In this document: positions 7,539-15,187 of the stretch, in pieces
How positions within the stretch are numbered: position 1 is the stretch's first letter
Layout: each line of letters opens with the position of its first letter
Source: Perkinsus marinus ATCC 50983
Lineage: Eukaryota; Perkinsozoa; Perkinsida; Perkinsidae
Direction: 5' to 3'
Length of the DNA stretch: 21,443 bases
Assembly: GCF_000006405.1 (NCBI RefSeq)
Contig: NW_003208996.1
Span: 52,531-73,973 of the forward strand
Notes under the pieces: model-generated
Told to the model about the DNA's origin: nothing
The model's database searches: none
Seen by the model: only the letters and a program-made list of their open reading frames with translations
Translations under genes and position numbers: made by a program

Positions 7539-8423
7539 ATGAACAGACTCTTCACTGTCGCCTTCGTTGCCTGCTCCGCCGTCGCTACTGACTACTGTGT
7601 CGATCACTGCTTGGCCACTGACGGATGTGAAGCTAGCTACTGTAAGGAAAATGGTCTCTGCTTTGGTCTGTATCACAAAGATGCTGGTATATGCTATCAG
7701 CCTGGTGACCTGGACTGCGACTGTGACGACCATACACTGCCGCCTGTGTCATGCGATGAGATGCCACCCACCACTACTACTTGGGAGTGCAATGAGGAGT
7801 GCAATGCTATTGCAAGTTGCCGCGACTCGATCTCTGGATCATACTGCAAGACTTGGGTCCAACCTTCTGTTTGTTTCGGTATCCTCGTCAAGGATGATGG
7901 TGAGCTTTGTTACGAGGGTGTCGATGAGGGCTGTGATGGTACCCCTTATCCATGCGGACAAGTGTTCACCACTGAGGCCCCTGCCGAGGAGACCACTGAG
8001 GCCCCTACCGAGGAGACCGCTGAGGCCCCTACCGAAGAAACTACTGAGACCTCTACAGAGGAGACGACTGAGGCCTCTATCGAGGAAACCACTGAGACCC
8101 CTACGGAGGTTCCTACCGGGGAGACCACTGAGGCCCCTACCGAGGAGACCACTGAGGTGCCTATGGAGGAGACCACTGAGGTGCCTATGGAGGAGACCAC
8201 TGAGGTGCCAACCGAGGAGACCACTGAGGTGCCAACCGAGGAGACCACTGAGGTGCCAACCGAGGAGACCACTGAGGTGCCAACCGAGGAGACCACTGAG
8301 GTGCCAACCGAGGAGACCACTGAGGAACCTACCGAGGAGACCACTGAGGCCCCTATCGAAGAGACCACTCAAAAGCCTACTGAAGCTCCCCTTGAGCCCA
8401 CCGCTGTAGTTCAATGGAGATGA
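7539..8423 (+). CDS. Secreted protein with two 8-Cys modules and a Thr-rich mucin-like tail
   Basis: A 294-residue single-exon frame. Residues 1-17 (MNRLFTVAFVACSAVA) are a signal peptide. Two related modules follow: residues 20-72 and 84-139, sharing C-x3-C-x5-C, then YCK, CFG(L/I), K-D, CY and a closing Cys; module 1 has one extra Cys (CDCDD). Residues about 144-285 are about 16 octapeptide repeats of the form TTE(A/V)PTEE, five of them consecutive TTEVPTEE, likely O-glycosylated and extended. The protein ends VVQWR with no membrane anchor or GPI signal, so secretion is inferred. The ATG directly follows a splice-acceptor-like tract. Close relatives lie at 9138-9503, 11341-12180 and 13691-14560. 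The module is not one I can name; a role in adhesion, wall or host contact is only inference. Confidence 0.85.
   Translation: MNRLFTVAFVACSAVATDYCVDHCLATDGCEASYCKENGLCFGLYHKDAGICYQPGDLDCDCDDHTLPPVSCDEMPPTTTTWECNEECNAIASCRDSISGSYCKTWVQPSVCFGILVKDDGELCYEGVDEGCDGTPYPCGQVFTTEAPAEETTEAPTEETAEAPTEETTETSTEETTEASIEETTETPTEVPTGETTEAPTEETTEVPMEETTEVPMEETTEVPTEETTEVPTEETTEVPTEETTEVPTEETTEVPTEETTEEPTEETTEAPIEETTQKPTEAPLEPTAVVQWR
7968..8395 (+). repeat. 24-bp coding minisatellite (TTEVPTEE repeats)
   Basis: About 16 head-to-tail 24-bp units encode the Thr/Glu/Pro tail. Units around 8197-8316 (GAGGTGCCAACCGAGGAG and so on) are identical or nearly so, whereas the outer units vary, indicating recent expansion from the right-central part. 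Confidence 0.9.
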
Positions 8424-8860
8424 GCTGTATTCAACGACTGTCTATGAAGTCAACCATTCATTATATATCAGTGGCTCGTCTCTTCCAAATACGTGAACAT
8501 ATATTTCAGCGCATTCCTGAGCCGTTTGCATATTTCATATCAGAGTGCGATGTGGCGACATGAAGTACTGTGAGATAGTGATGAGTATTGTGTTGTATTT
8601 ATGGCTCGACTCTTCTTCGATGCTGCGCTGTTGTGATCGAACAGGAGTGTTGAAGCGCATGCTTCATAGCTGCTGCAAGATGCCCATTTGACTGCTTTAT
8701 CTCGTGGTGACGCGTAAAGAGATTGATGGGTTTCGAGTCGTCGAAACTACCAGTTCACAAACTGATGGCTAATCAGAAGTCAACCAGAGACTATATAATA
8801 AGTTTCGAGGCTATATACAATCTCTATCCATGAGGATTGTGAAAATATTGGAAGGAAAGA
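8424..8860. other. Intergenic, no gene recognised
   Basis: Contains the 3' flank of the Cys-module gene; a short stretch after the stop (GAGATGAGCTG, CTATGAA) is shared with the 3' flank of the truncated copy near 9505. Nothing else recognised. Confidence 0.5.
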
Positions 8861-9015
8861 TCACATGCAAGATTGTAACACCATCTTTGAGAGGCACATT
8901 TCCATGAGTTCAATCAGATTTTGCTGCTTCGCTCTGATGAGCAGGTTTATGATGAAATCCATGAGTAGACCATGACCAGGGAGTCGTGCTTCACAGAACG
9001 GGCATGTCAATGGCC
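8861..9015 (-). pseudogene. Possible terminal exon with a CPFC zinc-binding-like pair
   Basis: On the minus strand an acceptor AATATTTCAG is followed by an open frame SRPLTCPFCEARLPGHGLLM and a helical stretch rich in Leu/Ile, ending in TGA at 8861. A 40-nt GT-AG intron (GTGGGACGC...) could precede it, but upstream sequence runs into the truncated Cys-module copy at about 9128. It may be the last exon of a gene cut off by that duplication. No family assigned. Confidence 0.2.
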
Positions 9016-9096
9016 GGGACTCTGAAATATTACACCAAGTAAAACGGTGGAAGCGTCCCACGGTCTTCAGGAAATCCTACTCAGTGCTCTCACTCT

Positions 9097-9128
9097 GCTA
9101 TCTACCATAACAGCTATCTACCGTAACG
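9097..9128 (+). repeat. 16-bp tandem duplication at the edge of the truncated copy
   Basis: GCTATCTACCATAACA is followed directly by GCTATCTACCGTAACG, two 16-bp units with two differences. It lies exactly where similarity to the 7539-8423 gene begins, so it may mark the duplication junction. Confidence 0.5.
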
Positions 9129-9503
9129 TGTGAGGATATGCCACCCACCACTACTACATGGGAGTGCAATGAGGAGTGCAATGCTATTGCAAGTTGCCGC
9201 GACTCGATCTCTGGATCATACTGCAAGACTTGGGTCCAACCTTCTGTTTGTTTCGGCATCCTCGTGAAGGATGATGGTGAGCTTTGTTACGAGAGTGTCG
9301 ATGAGGGCTGTGATGGTACCCCTTATCCATGTGGACAAGTGTTCACCACTGAGGCCTCTACCGAGGGGACGACTGAGACCCCTACGGAGGAGACGACTGA
9401 GACCCCTACCGAAGAAGCTACCGAGGAATCGAGTGGAGCTCCAACGGGGGAACCTACTACAAGCTCTACTGAATATTCTACCGAGCCTATTACTGTGGTT
9501 TAA
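9128..9503 (+). pseudogene. 5'-truncated copy of the secreted Cys-module gene
   Basis: From about 9128 the sequence matches the 7539-8423 gene from just before its second module. Over about 219 bp (9138-9356) I count five differences, four of them silent. The copy has only module 2, then a short Thr-rich tail (TTETPTEE, ATEESSGAPTG) and ends VV followed by TAA, three codons earlier than the intact copy, where the same position reads CAA. There is no signal peptide and no module 1; the first in-frame ATG (9138) lies in the linker. It is most simply a truncated duplicate. A spliced first exon supplying a signal peptide cannot be excluded but none was found upstream. Confidence 0.75.
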
Positions 9504-10554
9504 TAGAGATGAGCTGCGAGTGCTATCGTCTATGAAATCTCACTGTCATCATATTTCAAGAAGAGGCCGATTTTCCCAATACCCAAGCGTGAATGTGCGT
9601 GCGTATGTTCGGACCTTTCTTATATCACACCATCAAGCTCATCGAGGCTATAGGAATTGGCGTGTTGTATCCGGGTGATCGTGTTGTGTTAGTAACTCAT
9701 TTTCTCCTCAACGCGTAGCTCTGTCAAGTGTGTCTATCGTCTGTCGAGCGCTATTATGATGTCTTACATGATGTTCTCCCATATCTTCAGGAGAGGGAAT
9801 CTGGCTAATGGTGGAACAAAAATTCATGAACCCTCCTCCCATAATGCCTGGAACTTGAATGTGAGTTCAGAAATTTGTATATGACATTTATATCATGTGA
9901 TATCTAGTCCACTGTAAGGGCAATGCACTCTATTAACATCGTTCATGCGCCGCTAGTCAGCTACTCTCCAAGATTTCGATTCGAAATGATGGCAGAAGTT
10001 TGATCGAACGAACGATTGTTAAAAATGTGCAGAGTGACAATATATGCTCCGTTTGCTCCGCAATGAGGTAATAGAGCGACATCAAACGATGACCAATTTA
10101 TCGATATCCGTAAAACAGTTCGAAGCGAAACATCGTGTAGATTTATTTATCGGTTGTTTTTCATTGGACAGTGGGAAGTTTCCGGCACGCTATCGATGGT
10201 TTCACATCATAATAATGTCTTTGAAGGTCTCTCTGACATGGACAGAATTGGTAACCGTCCTCTCAAAGTTCGCGTCACCGTTTAGTTAACGCACTAAGTA
10301 GTATTGGAAAAGTGTGGATGCCGTTATAAACAGCTTTGGAAGCATCTCCTCAGATATTCTCCTCTTTGCGGGATACAAACACAGAAATGTCATTGACACA
10401 TATTCAAGTCAACGAGACCACACAGACCATATGCAGCGGCATTTCTCATTAGATTCACCATTTACAATCCACTCGTCATGTGTGTGAGTTTGAAGTCCAA
10501 CGCCGACAACACGGTTAGACTCGGATCGATACAGTCGTCAGACAGTCGTCATTG
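9504..10554. other. Intergenic, no gene recognised
   Basis: Open frames here are short and without coding character. No array unit or dispersed repeat was recognised. It separates the plus-strand pair from the minus-strand pair of module genes. Confidence 0.5.
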
Positions 10555-10690
10555 TCAACCCTGGCTTCGTGTTCGCTCAAAGCGCCAAGCTGACGCTGAT
10601 CAAGCCCTGGGAATTCCTGGAACGATGGCTGTTATCGGGTCGAATTGATGTTCTCATCTTAAATGATTGTATTAGAGCATATCTGAAGGT

Positions 10691-10888
10691 GGCATAACTG
10701 CCCCACCTCGATAAATTTATCATACTGAGGCAAATCTTGGAGTGGCATAACTGCCCCAACCGAAGTCGTTTACCATACTGAGGTATATAAGGGAGGCATA
10801 ACTGCCCCAACCAGGGAATTTCACCATACTGACTCAGTATGCTGACTCAGTATTACCGAGGCATATCGCGAGATGTCATTGCTGCCCC
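10691..10888 (-). repeat. 52-bp dyad repeat array, left (3 clear units and 1 diverged)
   Basis: On the minus strand the core reads GGGGCAGTTATGCC. Cores lie at 10691-10704, 10744-10757 and 10795-10808, 53 and 51 bp apart, with a diverged core at 10875-10888 after an interposed direct repeat of CATACTGACTCAGTATG type. Each core contains the dyad GGCA-N4-TGCC. The first unit also has the perfect 12-bp palindrome GATAAATTTATC at 10710-10721. The period is not a multiple of three, so this is not a coding repeat. Confidence 0.8.
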
Positions 10889-11162
10889 ACCGTAAGAAAT
10901 GAGGATGGAAGAACCTCTAAAAAAGAGTATCACTTCTACTATCAAGTAATAGTAGAACCAGATATCAAAAGGCATACAATTTACCTTTGGCATTTTCGAC
11001 GGTACAATAGGATAATATGTAATGCCAACGACTGTCATACAGAAAAATATTCAATGACCCCAGATTGCCACACTTCATGATCAGATACCCGGTCCTGGTC
11101 AGCCTCAGATGTTTACAACCGAAAACTCGCGTTCTAGTGACACTATAAGAGCTAAGCACTAT
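10854..11162. other. 309-bp segment present only in the left duplication unit
   Basis: Flanked by TAT (10851-10853 and 11160-11162). The right unit reads straight from CTCAGTAT to ATATCACTGTG at about 13510. The segment begins with a diverged array unit, so loss from the right unit between TAT repeats is more likely than insertion of a mobile element. No terminal inverted repeats seen. Confidence 0.6.
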
Positions 11163-11340
11163 ATATCACTGTGATAAACACGACTCGAAGTCTACAGATG
11201 AAATAAAAAATCAACTTTCACATCACTGCGGTCTGACCTCAGAGACAAACGTCTCATCAATTACAGAGTTTCAATAGATATGACATCCAAGAATAAGTCG
11301 AGGCCTGCGAGCCCACAATCCATATTCGAATATGAGTTAA

Positions 11341-12180
11341 TTAGCATCTCGTTATAGTTGTGGTGAAAACATTGACCAGCTCAACGTAGACACCTTCCTC
11401 GGTGTAGAGAGCATATAAGCTCGAATCCAACTCGTCAAGCAACGCTGCTAAAGCCTCATCCGGATTAGTAAACACAATTTCATAGCCATCCAAATAGTAT
11501 TCGGCAGTGAACGTCTGACCACCAACGAATAGAGTAACCGCACCCGAGACCTCGGGAGTGACTTTAATCGGGCCGAGAGGAGTCTCACCACACCAGTCTC
11601 CAGCTAGATCTTCGTTGGTTGGATAATCCACGGGCTCAGCTGTGGTCTCAGGGACATCAGTAGGCTCAATCGTGGTCTCAGGGATAACAGTGGTATCAAC
11701 CGTAGTCTCAAGAACAGTAGTGGACTCGATCGGGGCAATCTCACACGGATAAGGCTCCCCGGCGCATTCCTCATCAATAGGGTTGAAGCAGAGGCTACCA
11801 TCCTCCTTGACGATGATACCAAAACAGACTGGAGGACCTTGCCAAGTCTTGCAATAAGTACCCCACTTCGATTCCTTGCAACCTTCGATGCTTCTACAAA
11901 CATCATCACAAGTAGTAACAGGATATTCAGCACACTGGACCGGCTCCAATGCGGAGTCGTCACAATCGGTAGCTTCACCACCGGGCTGATAACATTTGGA
12001 CTCTCCCTTGTGGTAGAGGCCGAAGCATAGACCGTTATCCTTGCAGTATGATTGATCACAGCGAGCAGTCTGGGTGCACATCTCCTCGCAGTAGTTGCCC
12101 GTCGGCAGAGTATCCTCTGAGATCGTATTCGAGAAACCTACAGCACCTCCAAGGATGGCAGCATAAATGACGACGCGCAT
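11341..12180 (-). CDS. Secreted protein with two 8-Cys modules and a conserved C-terminal domain
   Basis: Starting at the ATG at 12180 (MRVVIYAAILGGAVGFS) gives 279 residues; five more in-frame codons (MSVPV) reach 12195, but the paralogue at 14560 starts at the equivalent Met and those five codons align with its non-coding leader. After the signal peptide come module 1 (NYCEEMC...CFGLYHK...CDD...VQC) and module 2 (TTCDDVC...YCKTW...CFGIIVK...YPC), a short linker of PETT(I/V)EPTDV units, then a 90-residue domain from DLAGDWCGETPLGP to the final TTTITRC. That last domain has two Cys and alternating hydrophobic residues suggesting beta strands, and is absent from the plus-strand paralogue. An acceptor TTTCAG lies about 35 nt before the ATG. 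No anchor. Probably an extracellular protein of unknown role. Confidence 0.85.
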   Translation of the reverse strand: MRVVIYAAILGGAVGFSNTISEDTLPTGNYCEEMCTQTARCDQSYCKDNGLCFGLYHKGESKCYQPGGEATDCDDSALEPVQCAEYPVTTCDDVCRSIEGCKESKWGTYCKTWQGPPVCFGIIVKEDGSLCFNPIDEECAGEPYPCEIAPIESTTVLETTVDTTVIPETTIEPTDVPETTAEPVDYPTNEDLAGDWCGETPLGPIKVTPEVSGAVTLFVGGQTFTAEYYLDGYEIVFTNPDEALAALLDELDSSLYALYTEEGVYVELVNVFTTTITRC

Positions 12181-12225
12181 GACAGGGACAGACAAAGGAA
12201 CCCGAGCAACTGAAATTCATGAAAT

Positions 12226-12716
12226 CCTACACGACCGGCCAGACTTACTGAAGCCTTTCAGTGAGACAGACCAGAAGCGCACCCAAACACTATGCAGTGA
12301 GCTGTACAAATTTCGAAGTCGGTTAGGAGAGTTATGCACTAGCGGCCATGGGATGATTTCCGTTACATTTGACACATATCTTCGCGAATGCGTAACTACG
12401 ATAACACAATAGCTCTCGCCCGCCTTTAGGTCGGTCCGCATTTGGGAGATCGTCATAATTTGGTTGTGTACTTGTTTCCATGTCGTGACTAGAGCATTCT
12501 TGTCATCTTGGCAGCCTGCTCATTATCTCTGGGTTTGGTTGCGCATGGGATTAACTCAGCGTCAATGATGACGAATAAGGCTCAATTGAGGTCAGTTTTC
12601 CCATGGGCCCGGGTTTCAGCCAGTGCCAATTGACTAGGGACTAAGTTGAACGCACCAGATGCGTTTCCTCAGGTGGGAATGGATCGATAACGAAAATGAG
12701 TATTTAAGAATAAGGT
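12226..12716. other. Intergenic between duplicated units
   Basis: Faint similarity to the region upstream of the second minus-strand gene (GAGCTGTACAAATTTCG near 12299 versus GAGTTGTACAAATTGCA near 14729) suggests the duplication once extended further. No gene recognised. Confidence 0.4.
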
Positions 12717-13048
12717 GTGCTACATCGGAACCAAGGTGTGCTTTTTTGTTTTCCTCTAACTATCCATCGCGTCTTATTTCAGCCTAACCCAGAGATGGTA
12801 TTGGTAAATTGCGGCAGTATGATCGCGAGACAATATACAGGACCATGTGAGGGTTTTACTATCCGACTCTCTTACAGATCCATGCCGAACACCTGTAGTG
12901 TCCCGATGATTCAACTCGACTAGTGATAAACGCCTACAGCGGTGGTTGGGCGGAGCTCCACAGCTTCCGAGAATCGGCAAATGGAGCTCCGCAATGGTAT
13001 GCCTATCCTGGGATTATTCCCCTCTCGATACAATCAATTCCTTCAGCT

Positions 13049-13062
13049 GGGGCAGCTATGCC
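13049..13062 (+). repeat. Isolated array-type core motif
   Basis: GGGGCAGCTATGCC, identical to the core of the 15188-15607 array, but standing alone in coding-like sequence. Confidence 0.6.
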
Positions 13063-13196
13063 ATCTCTAGATAAGCTGCAGTACAATGAGCTCCGCAAGC
13101 GTATCTGGCCGGAATAACGCTTTCGTCGGGTCGTCTTATACAACTCCGACTACACTGGGTGACACGGATAACCTGTTCGCAAGGCCAATCCCATTC

Positions 13197-13210
13197 AGGG
13201 GCAGATATGC
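13197..13210 (+). repeat. Isolated array-type core motif at the duplication edge
   Basis: GGGGCAGATATGCC lies immediately before the point (about 13212) where similarity to the left duplication unit starts. Confidence 0.6.
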
Positions 13211-13345
13211 CAACCCTGGCTTCGTGTTCATTCACAACGCCAAGCTGACGCCGATCAAGCCCTGGGAATCCCTGGAACGATGGCTGCTATCGGGTCGAAT
13301 TGATGTTCTCATCTTGACTGTTTGTATTAGAGCATATCTGAAGGT

Positions 13346-13465
13346 GGCATAACTGCCCCACCTCGAGAAATTGGCCATACCGAGACATATGATGTGGTAG
13401 CACAGCCATTGCAACTGGAAATATCGATCTTGCTGAGGCATATCTCGCCGTGGCATAGCTGCCCC
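13346..13465 (-). repeat. 52-bp dyad repeat array, middle
   Basis: Clear cores at 13346-13359 (GGCATAACTGCCCC) and 13452-13465 (GGCATAGCTGCCCC), 106 bp apart, with a degraded core near 13394-13412 between them, so the spacing fits two 53-bp periods. Corresponds to the left array in the duplicated unit. Confidence 0.75.
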
Positions 13466-13690
13466 AGCCAGGGAATTTCACCATACTGACTCAGTATGCT
13501 GACTCAGTATATATCACTGTGATCAACACGACTCAAAGTCTATAGATGAAATAAAAAATCAACTTTCACATCACTGCGGTCTGACCTCAGAGACAAACGT
13601 CTCATCAATTACAGAGTTTCAATAGATATGACATCCAAGAATAAGTCGCGGCCTGCGACTCCACAATCCATATCTTCTAATATGAGGCAA

Positions 13691-14560
13691 CTAGCATCTG
13701 GTGATAGTAGTGGTGAAGACATTGACTAGCTCAACGTAGACACCTTCCTCGGTGTAGAGAGCGTATAAGCTCGAATCCAACTCATCAAGCAACGCTGCTA
13801 AAGCCTCATCCGGATTAGTAAACACAATTTCATAGCCGTCCAAATAGTATTCGGCAGTGAACGTCTGACCACCAACGAATAGAGTAACCGCACCCGAAAC
13901 CTCGGGGGTGACTTTAATGGGGCCGAGAGGAGTCTCACCACACCAGTCTCCAGCTAGATCTTCGTTGGTTGGATAGTCCACGGGCTCAGCGGTAGTCTCA
14001 GGGACATCAGTGGGCTCAACGGTGGTCTCAGGGAGATCAGTGGGCTTAACGGTGGTCTCAGGAACATCAGTAGGCTCAATCGTGGTCTCAGGGATAACAG
14101 TGGTCTCAATGGGAGCAATCTCACACTGATAAGGCTCCCCAACACACTCCTCATCAATAGGGTTGAAGCAGAGGCTACCATCCTCCTTGACGATGATACC
14201 AAAACAGACTGGGGGATCCTGCCAAGTCTTACAATAAGTACCCCACTTCGACTCCTTGCATCCTTCGATGCTACTACAAACATCATCGCAAGTAGTAACA
14301 GGATATTCAGCACACTGGACCGGCTCTAGTGCAGAGTCGTCGCAATCGGTAGCTTCACCACCGGGTTGATAACACTTGGACTCTCCCTTGTGGTAGAGAC
14401 CAAAGCATAGACCGTTATCCTTGCAGTATGACTGATCACAACCAGCAGTCTGAGTGCACATCTCCTCGCAGTAGTTCCCAGTCGGCAAAGTATCCTCCGA
14501 AACCGTATTAGAGAAACCTACAACACCTCTAGCGATGGCAGCGAGAACAACAACGCGCAT
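13691..14560 (-). CDS. Secreted protein with two 8-Cys modules and a conserved C-terminal domain, second copy
   Basis: A 289-residue paralogue of the 11341-12180 gene. The signal peptide (MRVVVLAAIARGVVGFS) differs by several residues; modules 1 (31-83) and 2 (91-146) differ by few. The linker has about three extra units of the form PETTV(K/E)PTD(L/V). The last 97 or so residues are identical to the other copy; in those codons I count 12 base differences, all silent. TTAA directly precedes the ATG, which rules out the five-codon extension seen in the other copy. A leader with a pyrimidine tract and an AG about 26 nt before the ATG suits trans-splicing. Likely extracellular; function unknown. 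Confidence 0.87.
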   Translation of the reverse strand: MRVVVLAAIARGVVGFSNTVSEDTLPTGNYCEEMCTQTAGCDQSYCKDNGLCFGLYHKGESKCYQPGGEATDCDDSALEPVQCAEYPVTTCDDVCSSIEGCKESKWGTYCKTWQDPPVCFGIIVKEDGSLCFNPIDEECVGEPYQCEIAPIETTVIPETTIEPTDVPETTVKPTDLPETTVEPTDVPETTAEPVDYPTNEDLAGDWCGETPLGPIKVTPEVSGAVTLFVGGQTFTAEYYLDGYEIVFTNPDEALAALLDELDSSLYALYTEEGVYVELVNVFTTTITRC

Positions 14561-14597
14561 TTAAGATAGGAAGGAACACGAGCAACTAAATGCATGA

Positions 14598-15187
14598 AGA
14601 TGCTCTGAGCAGCACAAACCATTAACGAAAAGTAACGAGAATTCATTGGTATCGAGCGACTTAGTAAGGTACACTTTTGCAGCACTCATGAATATCTTGA
14701 GCAACACAAACCACACAAATGGTGCGACGAGTTGTACAAATTGCAGAGTATGGTGTGACATTTTATGGCGACTGATGTCTAAGGAAATGATGGAAGTGGA
14801 AGTTATAACCGCAACACAACGAGAGTCGGCCTCTGAAGGGTTAATAATAGCCTGTGAGCGAATACCACACCGTCCGCAAGACTTTGTAATCCCAAATTGC
14901 CCTCTCGGCAATCTCTGCTATGCTAAATGATGAGCGTTATTGCGTCCCTTCTCCACATGAGATATATAGCAGAGTAAACCTTCACAATGCCGATACACGT
15001 ACTGCGCTGGTCTATCAGTGAACACTCATACGTCAGTCATGCATTAACCTGCATGTTTGACCGATTCATTGATCAGAGGGCATGTATTGAGACACTCACA
15101 GTGGACGTGATTCGGTCGGTATGTCTGCGTGTCAATAACTCAACCAGAGATGCTTTGAGAAAAACTTCGGTAACCATGCACAAAAAT
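14598..15187. other. Upstream region of the second minus-strand module gene
   Basis: An imperfect direct repeat (CTCTGAGCAGCACAAACCA near 14604 and CTTGAGCAACACAAACCA near 14696) lies about 93 bp apart. Open frames on both strands here look fortuitous. No other feature recognised. Confidence 0.45.

Larger units (their letters stand above)
10555..12225. repeat. Segmental duplication, left unit
   Basis: Contains, in window order, a conserved block (10555-10700), a 52-bp-type array (10691-10888), about 270 bp unique to this unit, a shared 3' flank (11160-11330) and a minus-strand Cys-module gene. The same order occurs at 13210-14597. The flank is about 96 percent identical by eye (about 6 differences in 160 bases). 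Confidence 0.8.
12780..13352 (+). pseudogene. Coding-like frames, possibly exons of a broken or spliced gene
   Basis: Three coding-like stretches in different frames follow each other: QPNPEMVLVNCGSMIARQYT (ending 12923), VINAYSGGWAELHSF to KRIWPE (12923-13117), and SGRNNAFVGSSYTTPTTLG to RAYLKVA (13086-13352). The last part (from about 13212) also occurs, without frame disruption, at 10555-10699 in the left duplication unit (SGRIDVLIL, IRAYLKVA). No signal peptide or recognised domain. Splice sites joining the frames are possible (CTGTAG before 12904, GTATCTGG at 13104) but not convincing. Both reading frames include a copy of the GGGGCAG(C/A)TATGCC motif. Confidence 0.25.
13211..14597. repeat. 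Segmental duplication, right unit
   Basis: Counterpart of 10555-12225: shared leading block, array, 3' flank and minus-strand gene in the same order and orientation. Shorter because it lacks the segment present at 10854-11162. Confidence 0.8.

Noticed and set aside
7154-7555. 133-codon minus-strand frame overlapping the first Cys-module gene
   Set aside because: No domain or splice context, and it overlaps the signal-peptide codons of a much better supported gene; frames of this length are expected by chance in 21 kb.
7839-8414. Long frames antisense and in other frames of the Thr-rich repeat
   Set aside because: They are periodic shadows of the 24-bp repeat, which lacks stops in several frames.
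10577-10810. Minus-strand frames over the left and middle arrays (also 13232-13456)
   Set aside because: They combine array sequence with the antisense of a better plus-strand frame; similarity between them only reflects the segmental duplication.
10854-11162. Transposon insertion with a 3-bp target duplication
   Set aside because: No terminal inverted repeats, and the segment starts with an array unit that belongs to the local repeat; deletion in the other unit fits better.
14561-14911. 116-codon minus-strand frame ending directly before the second module gene's ATG
   Set aside because: It covers the leader region, has no domain, and its stop abutting the ATG is most simply the untranslated leader.
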